Program-made: the position numbers and the translations under genes | Part shown: positions 33,477-37,432 of the stretch, one piece after another | Layout of the letters: each line of letters starts with the position of its first letter | Numbering within the stretch: position 1 is the stretch's first letter | Origin: an uncultured Alphaproteobacteria bacterium | Lineage (GTDB): Bacteria; Pseudomonadota; Alphaproteobacteria; Micropepsales; Micropepsaceae | Assembly (NCBI GenBank): GCA_902826695.1 | Contig: CADEFU010000020.1 | Span: 1 to 37,432, forward strand | Direction: 5' to 3' | DNA: 37,432 bases | The notes under the pieces: generated by a model | What the model was told of the DNA's origin: nothing | Database searches by the model: none | Seen by the model: only the letters and a program-made list of their open reading frames with translations

Positions 33477-34987
33477 CGCTCACCTCCGTCGGACAAGAAC
33501 ATCGTCGCGTTCGTCCGCGTTTCACCGTCGCCGCTCACTGTAAACACGACCGGCAGCGACTTCGCGGACAGTCTGTCGCCCGGCATCGTCAAAAGAACGC
33601 GCAGCGTCCGCAAGCGATCGGCATCGACCGCAACCTTAACCGGAAGCTTCACGTCCTCAAATCCGATGATCTTGACTGAAAAGCCCTGCAGCCCCTCGAT
33701 CGCGAGGCTGAAGTCCCGCGCCTTCGCGGTGCGGTTCATCACCTTCACCGTATAGGCGTTACGTACCGAACCGTCGGACAACTGCACGAAATTCGGATTG
33801 CGGTCACGCAGCACATTGAGATCGATCGTCGCGCGCGTCGAAAGACCGAACAGCATCACGGCGGCAACCGCAACAAGGGCCGCCGCATAGAGAATGACGC
33901 GCGGCCGAACAAAAGTGAAATGCGGCCGCTCGCACTTCGTGCGCCGCTCGATGTTCTGCGGCGTGTCATAGGCGATGAGGCCGGTAGGCAAGCCCACCCG
34001 CTTCATCACCGCGTCGCACGCGTCGATGCAAAGCGCGCAGTTGATGCATTCAAGCTGTTCGCCGTCGCGGATGTCGATCCCCATCGGGCAAGCCGCCACA
34101 CACTGATTGCAGTCGATGCAATGACCACGCCCTTCCCACGGTTGCCCCTTCTTGTGCGGACCCCGCGGCTCCCCGCGATCGGTGCGATAGGTCACCATCA
34201 GCGTTTCGCGGTCGATCAGCGCCGCCTGAATGCGCGGCCACGGGCACATATAGGTGCACACTTGCTCGCGCATGTGTCCGGCGAACCAGTACGTCGCAAA
34301 TGTCAGGATACCGAGGAACAGATATGCCGTCGCGTCGGCGGTTCCCTTGAAGAGGTTGGCCGCCAGTGTCGGCGCGTCATGGAAGTAAAAGATCCACGCG
34401 CCGCCCGTCGCCGCCGCGATCAAGAGCCAGATGGCATGTTTGGCGGATTTCCTGCCCAGCTTGTCGAGCGTCCACGGCGACTTGTCGAGCCGGATGCGTT
34501 CATTGCGGTCGCCTTCGACCAGGCGCTCGACCATGATGTAGAGGTCTGTCCACACGGTCTGCGGACACGCATACCCACACCACACACGCCCGAAAAGCGC
34601 CGTCACAAAGAACAGAAAAAGCGAAGCCAGTATTAGAAGGCCGGTGAGATAATAGACTTCCTGCGGCCAAATCTCGATCCAGAAGAAGTAGAACCGCTCG
34701 CGTACCAGATCGACAAGCACCGCCTGGTCGGGCGCGTTCGGTCCACGATCCCAGCGCACCCACGGCAGCGCGTAGTAGAGCCCAAGCATCGCGGCCATAC
34801 CCACCCACTTGAGCAGCCGGAACTGCCCGTTCACGAGCTTAGGGTAGATTGGTACGCGCGCGACGTAGTCGCGCCGGAGCGCCGCGCTGTTCGTGGCGCG
34901 CGCGTCGATACGATGAACGCCGTCGGCAGCGAGCGCTTCGGTCTCGGCCGCCACGGCTTTCACTGTCGATGTAATCGGCGCGACCAT
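33473..34987 (-). CDS. ccoG: cbb3 accessory iron-sulfur protein CcoG (FixG/RdxA)
   Basis: CcoG is a membrane ferredoxin-like protein that handles copper for cbb3 assembly. The 504-residue product has membrane helices near 60-76, 113-135 and 183-203, a first Cys pair (VWCGYACPQ), two [4Fe-4S] motifs CIDCNQCVAACP (290-301) and CINCALCIDAC (314-324), and a C-terminal periplasmic Ig-like part. It is the first of ccoGHIS and starts 58 bases after the ccoP stop. A long acidic N-terminal stretch (residues 10-45) precedes the conserved core. Confidence 0.96.
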   Translation of the reverse strand: MVAPITSTVKAVAAETEALAADGVHRIDARATNSAALRRDYVARVPIYPKLVNGQFRLLKWVGMAAMLGLYYALPWVRWDRGPNAPDQAVLVDLVRERFYFFWIEIWPQEVYYLTGLLILASLFLFFVTALFGRVWCGYACPQTVWTDLYIMVERLVEGDRNERIRLDKSPWTLDKLGRKSAKHAIWLLIAAATGGAWIFYFHDAPTLAANLFKGTADATAYLFLGILTFATYWFAGHMREQVCTYMCPWPRIQAALIDRETLMVTYRTDRGEPRGPHKKGQPWEGRGHCIDCNQCVAACPMGIDIRDGEQLECINCALCIDACDAVMKRVGLPTGLIAYDTPQNIERRTKCERPHFTFVRPRVILYAAALVAVAAVMLFGLSTRATIDLNVLRDRNPNFVQLSDGSVRNAYTVKVMNRTAKARDFSLAIEGLQGFSVKIIGFEDVKLPVKVAVDADRLRTLRVLLTMPGDRLSAKSLPVVFTVSGDGETRTNATMFLSDGGER

Positions 34988-35045
34988 CGCCCGTCACCAC
35001 GTCTTCCTACCCGCGTCGGGCCCACAAGAAAGGTGCCGCTGCGGA

Positions 35046-35915
35046 CTACTCGCCACCACCCAGGCTGTGCACATACACTGCCAGAGCATCGATCGTGATC
35101 GGGTCCAACCGCTGGCCCCACGTCGGCATCACGCCACCACGCGCGTTCACGATCTGCGCTTTGATCTCTTCGCGCGTGCCGCCATAGAGCCACTCCTTGT
35201 CCGTCAGGTTCGGCGCACCGAATTCGCGCAGGCCTTTGCCGTCCGCGCCGTGGCACGACGCGCATTGTTCGGCGTAAAGCGTTGTCACGCGCGCTACCGC
35301 TTGAGCATCTGCCTTGGCGCCCGAAAGCGAAACGACATACTCCGTCAAGTCGTTGATCTGCGCGGTTTCGAGTAGCTTGTCTCGGCCGAAGGCCGGCATG
35401 GCCGAGAGCCGCGTCTCGGGATGGGTCGAACGTACGCCGACGACAATCGTGCGCTTGATGTCTTCAAGCTTGCCACCCCACAGCCAAACGTCGTCGTTCA
35501 GGTTGGGATACCCCTTGAACCCTTGTGCACCCGAGCCATGGCAAGTTGCGCAATTGTCACCGAAGGCGGACTTTCCTGCCTCCCGCGCAAATTGGAGCAG
35601 GTCCGGGTTCGCTTCAATCTGCTCTAGGCTTGCGGCAGCGAGCTTCTGCCCAAGCTCCGCGCGCTCTGACTTCAATGCCTGGACGGCTTTGGCGACGTCA
35701 TCGCGCTGCGATTGGTTCAACACGCCTTGCGTATAGCCGGTCAGCGTCGGCCAGGCTGGGTAAAGCACCCAATAGCCGACCGACCAAATGATGGTGGCGT
35801 AGAGTACCCACAGCCACCAGCGCGGCAGCGGCGTGTTCAGCTCTTTGATGCCGTCCCACTCGTGACCGGTGGTCTCGGTGCCGGACGTTGCGTCGATCTC
35901 TTTACGGGTCACCAT
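35046..35915 (-). CDS. ccoP: cbb3 oxidase diheme subunit CcoP
   Basis: CcoP brings electrons to the oxidase core. The 289-residue product has an N-terminal membrane helix (about 33-58, with PRWWLWVLYATIIWSVGYW), and two c-type heme sites CATCH (122-126) and CASCH (218-222), with conserved methionines further on (SAMPAFG and VMPTWG). The start overlaps the ccoQ stop by one base (TGATG). It is followed by ccoG after 58 bases. Confidence 0.97.
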   Translation of the reverse strand: MVTRKEIDATSGTETTGHEWDGIKELNTPLPRWWLWVLYATIIWSVGYWVLYPAWPTLTGYTQGVLNQSQRDDVAKAVQALKSERAELGQKLAAASLEQIEANPDLLQFAREAGKSAFGDNCATCHGSGAQGFKGYPNLNDDVWLWGGKLEDIKRTIVVGVRSTHPETRLSAMPAFGRDKLLETAQINDLTEYVVSLSGAKADAQAVARVTTLYAEQCASCHGADGKGLREFGAPNLTDKEWLYGGTREEIKAQIVNARGGVMPTWGQRLDPITIDALAVYVHSLGGGE

Positions 35916-36070
35916 CAGCCTTGATCCTCATCGAGCGGCATGCGCGCGGCGCGGTCGAACTTTTCCTTATTGCGCGGCCACAGCGCGTACGCGCAGGCCC
36001 CCAAGAACAGTGCCATCAAGTAGACGACACCCCAACTGCGCGCGAATTCGGCGAAGGAATGGTAATCCAT
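35915..36070 (-). CDS. ccoQ: cbb3 oxidase subunit CcoQ
   Basis: CcoQ is a small helper that protects the oxidase from oxygen damage and supports activity. The 51-residue product starts MDYHSFAEFARSWGVVYLM, with one membrane helix (about 12-33) and a basic/acidic tail (RNKEKFDRAARMPLDEDQG). An ATG at 36097 is in frame, but the family starts at 36070. It lies between ccoO and ccoP, 4 bases after ccoO. Confidence 0.92.
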   Translation of the reverse strand: MDYHSFAEFARSWGVVYLMALFLGACAYALWPRNKEKFDRAARMPLDEDQG

Positions 36071-36074
36071 AGGG

Positions 36075-36806
36075 CTACCGCCGATTCTCAGGCGCATCGG
36101 CCTGATAGGTTTTGAAATCGACGAGCGTACCCAGCATTTGCATATAGGCGATCAGCGCGTCCATCTCGGTGATCTTTGCGGGGTCCCCGTCGAAGTCGCG
36201 CGCCTCGGCCTTCTTGTAGCGGCCCTGGAACGCGCTAAGTCCGTCGGCATCCGGCGTCGCTTGCGCGATCAAGTCTGCCTTCGCGTTCTTGATCATATCC
36301 TCGCTGTAGGGCACACCGACCACGCGGTTCGATTTCAACGTGTCCTCGATGTCGTCGATGCGAAGTTCCGTCTGCTCCAAGAACTTGTAAGGCGGCATGA
36401 CGGACTCCGGCACGACGGAGCGCGGGTCGACGAGATGCGCCCGGTGCCATTCGTCCGAGTATTTGCCGCCCACACGCGCTAGGTCGGGACCTGTACGCTT
36501 CGAGCCCCATTGGAACGGATGATCGTAGATGCTCTCCGCCGCCAGGCTGTAGTGCCCGTAGCGTTCGACCTCGTCGCGCAGAGGCCGGATCATTTGGCTG
36601 TGGCAGAGATAGCAGCCTTCACGGATATAAATCTCACGCCCCTTGATCTCCAGAGGCGTGTAGGGCCGCATGCCTTGAACCTTCTCGATCGTACTCTCGA
36701 GGTAGAACAATGGTGCGATTTCAACGATGCCGCCGATCGATACCACGATCAGAACACATACGACCAGAAGCAGCGAGTGGCGTTCAAGCAAGCCGTGATT
36801 AAACAT
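36075..36806 (-). CDS. ccoO: cbb3 oxidase monoheme subunit CcoO
   Basis: CcoO carries one c-type heme between CcoP and the CcoN core. The 243-residue product has an N-terminal helix (about 11-35), the heme site CYLCH (65-69) in [14 protein letters not shown], and a later methionine ligand region ([10 protein letters not shown]). It is 15 bases after the ccoN stop and 4 before ccoQ. Confidence 0.97.
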   Translation of the reverse strand: MFNHGLLERHSLLLVVCVLIVVSIGGIVEIAPLFYLESTIEKVQGMRPYTPLEIKGREIYIREGCYLCHSQMIRPLRDEVERYGHYSLAAESIYDHPFQWGSKRTGPDLARVGGKYSDEWHRAHLVDPRSVVPESVMPPYKFLEQTELRIDDIEDTLKSNRVVGVPYSEDMIKNAKADLIAQATPDADGLSAFQGRYKKAEARDFDGDPAKITEMDALIAYMQMLGTLVDFKTYQADAPENRR

Positions 36807-36821
36807 GGTCTGCGCTCTCCC

Positions 36822-37432
36822 TTACGCCGTTGCCGGAAGCGGTTGTGCGGGCACGACCTCGCCGGCGCGAACGTGGCCCATCGCCGTGCGATACAGGTTG
36901 TAGGTCATGATGAACGCTCCGCTCAGGTACAGCAGGCCACCGAAGGCGCGGATGATGTAGTACGGGTGCATTGCCTCGACCGTCTCGACGAACGAGTATT
37001 CAAGGAAGCCGAACTCGTTATAGGCGCGCCACATTAAGCCCTGCATGATGCCCGACACCCACATCGCGGTGATGTAGAAGACGATACCGATCGTGGATAC
37101 CCAGAAGTGCCATTCGACCAGCGCATGCGAATAGAGGCGCTCGCGCCGCCATAGCCAGGGCGTCAAACAGTAGAGCGCGCCGAACGACACGAACCCGACC
37201 CAGCCGAGCGCGCCAGAATGCACGTGGCCGATCGTCCAGTCGGTGTAGTGCGACAGCGAATTCACGGCCTTGATCGACATGACCGGCCCCTCGAAAGTCG
37301 ACATGCCGTAGAACGCGACGGAGACCACAAGCATGCGCAGCACGGGATCGGTCCGCAGCTTGTCCCACGCGCCAGACAGCGTCATCAGGCCGTTGATCAT
37401 GCCGCCCCATGACGGCATCCACAGCATGATCG
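36822..37432 (-). CDS. ccoN: cbb3 oxidase catalytic subunit CcoN (5' end missing)
   Basis: The gene runs off the window end, so only about 203 C-terminal residues are seen. They contain [12 protein letters not shown], the heme-ligand helix [18 protein letters not shown] and several further membrane helices, with the tail [16 protein letters not shown]. CcoN is the heme-copper core where oxygen is reduced. It is the first gene of ccoNOQP; its promoter, expected to have an FNR/FixK box, lies outside the window. Confidence 0.95.
   Translation of the reverse strand, partial: IMLWMPSWGGMINGLMTLSGAWDKLRTDPVLRMLVVSVAFYGMSTFEGPVMSIKAVNSLSHYTDWTIGHVHSGALGWVGFVSFGALYCLTPWLWRRERLYSHALVEWHFWVSTIGIVFYITAMWVSGIMQGLMWRAYNEFGFLEYSFVETVEAMHPYYIIRAFGGLLYLSGAFIMTYNLYRTAMGHVRAGEVVPAQPLPATA

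Overview
The window is a GC-rich chromosomal segment from an alphaproteobacterium. Three things point there: the gene order (fabD-fabG-acpP-fabF-mltG-yicC-gmk facing rsmA-pdxA-surA-lptD-lptG-lptF, with pepA-holC divergent), a GTTC-N7-GTTC site matching the alphaproteobacterial LexA box, and a ccoNOQP-ccoGHIS cluster with an FNR/FixK-type box nearby. I cannot name the genus. Most genes are housekeeping and tightly packed, many joined by ATGA-type stop/start overlaps.

Layout. (1) 1-623 is a less GC-rich, repeat-bearing patch. A perfect 15-base inverted repeat (36-50 and 419-433) brackets an unrecognised 53-residue two-helix membrane protein, and further copies of the repeat lie alongside. (2) 624-1438 holds an unrecognised 113-residue acidic protein and a 473-base gap with the SOS-type box and helically phased 11-base repeats. 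(3) 1439-5058 carries ndk, an Uup-like ABC-F ATPase, a small unknown protein and a membrane-anchored TPR protein. (4) 5059-15012 is the envelope core: holC-pepA on the minus strand, and the LPS exporter permeases LptF and LptG, the outer-membrane LPS translocon LptD, the chaperone SurA, PdxA and RsmA on the plus strand. (5) 15009-21024 is gmk, yicC, mltG and the fatty-acid genes fabF, acpP, fabG and fabD on the minus strand. (6) 21093-27630 is a surface-sugar module: an O-antigen ligase/polymerase-like protein, a nucleotide-sugar 6-dehydrogenase, a UDP-glucuronate-4-epimerase-like enzyme and GalE. Among them sit two small unknown proteins and a secreted protein built on eight NPPGP[AR]GGPG repeats. 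(7) 27627-29559 is a beta-CASP metallo-beta-lactamase nuclease with an unknown two-helix membrane protein. (8) 29810-37432 is a DUF2189-like membrane protein behind a perfect FNR-type palindrome, convergent with ccoS-ccoI-ccoH-ccoG and ccoP-ccoQ-ccoO-ccoN (ccoN cut by the window edge).

Function. Regions 4 to 6 cover lipid precursor synthesis, nucleotide-sugar supply, LPS transport and peptidoglycan processing, so the window is largely an envelope-building neighbourhood. Region 8 encodes the high-affinity cbb3 oxidase with its copper and assembly factors, for respiration at low oxygen.

I found no clear complete novel system. The least explained parts are the inverted-repeat patch with the small membrane gene (36-499), the SOS-box and phased-repeat interval (1060-1382), and the NPPGP-repeat secreted protein with its surrounding small genes (23869-26545).
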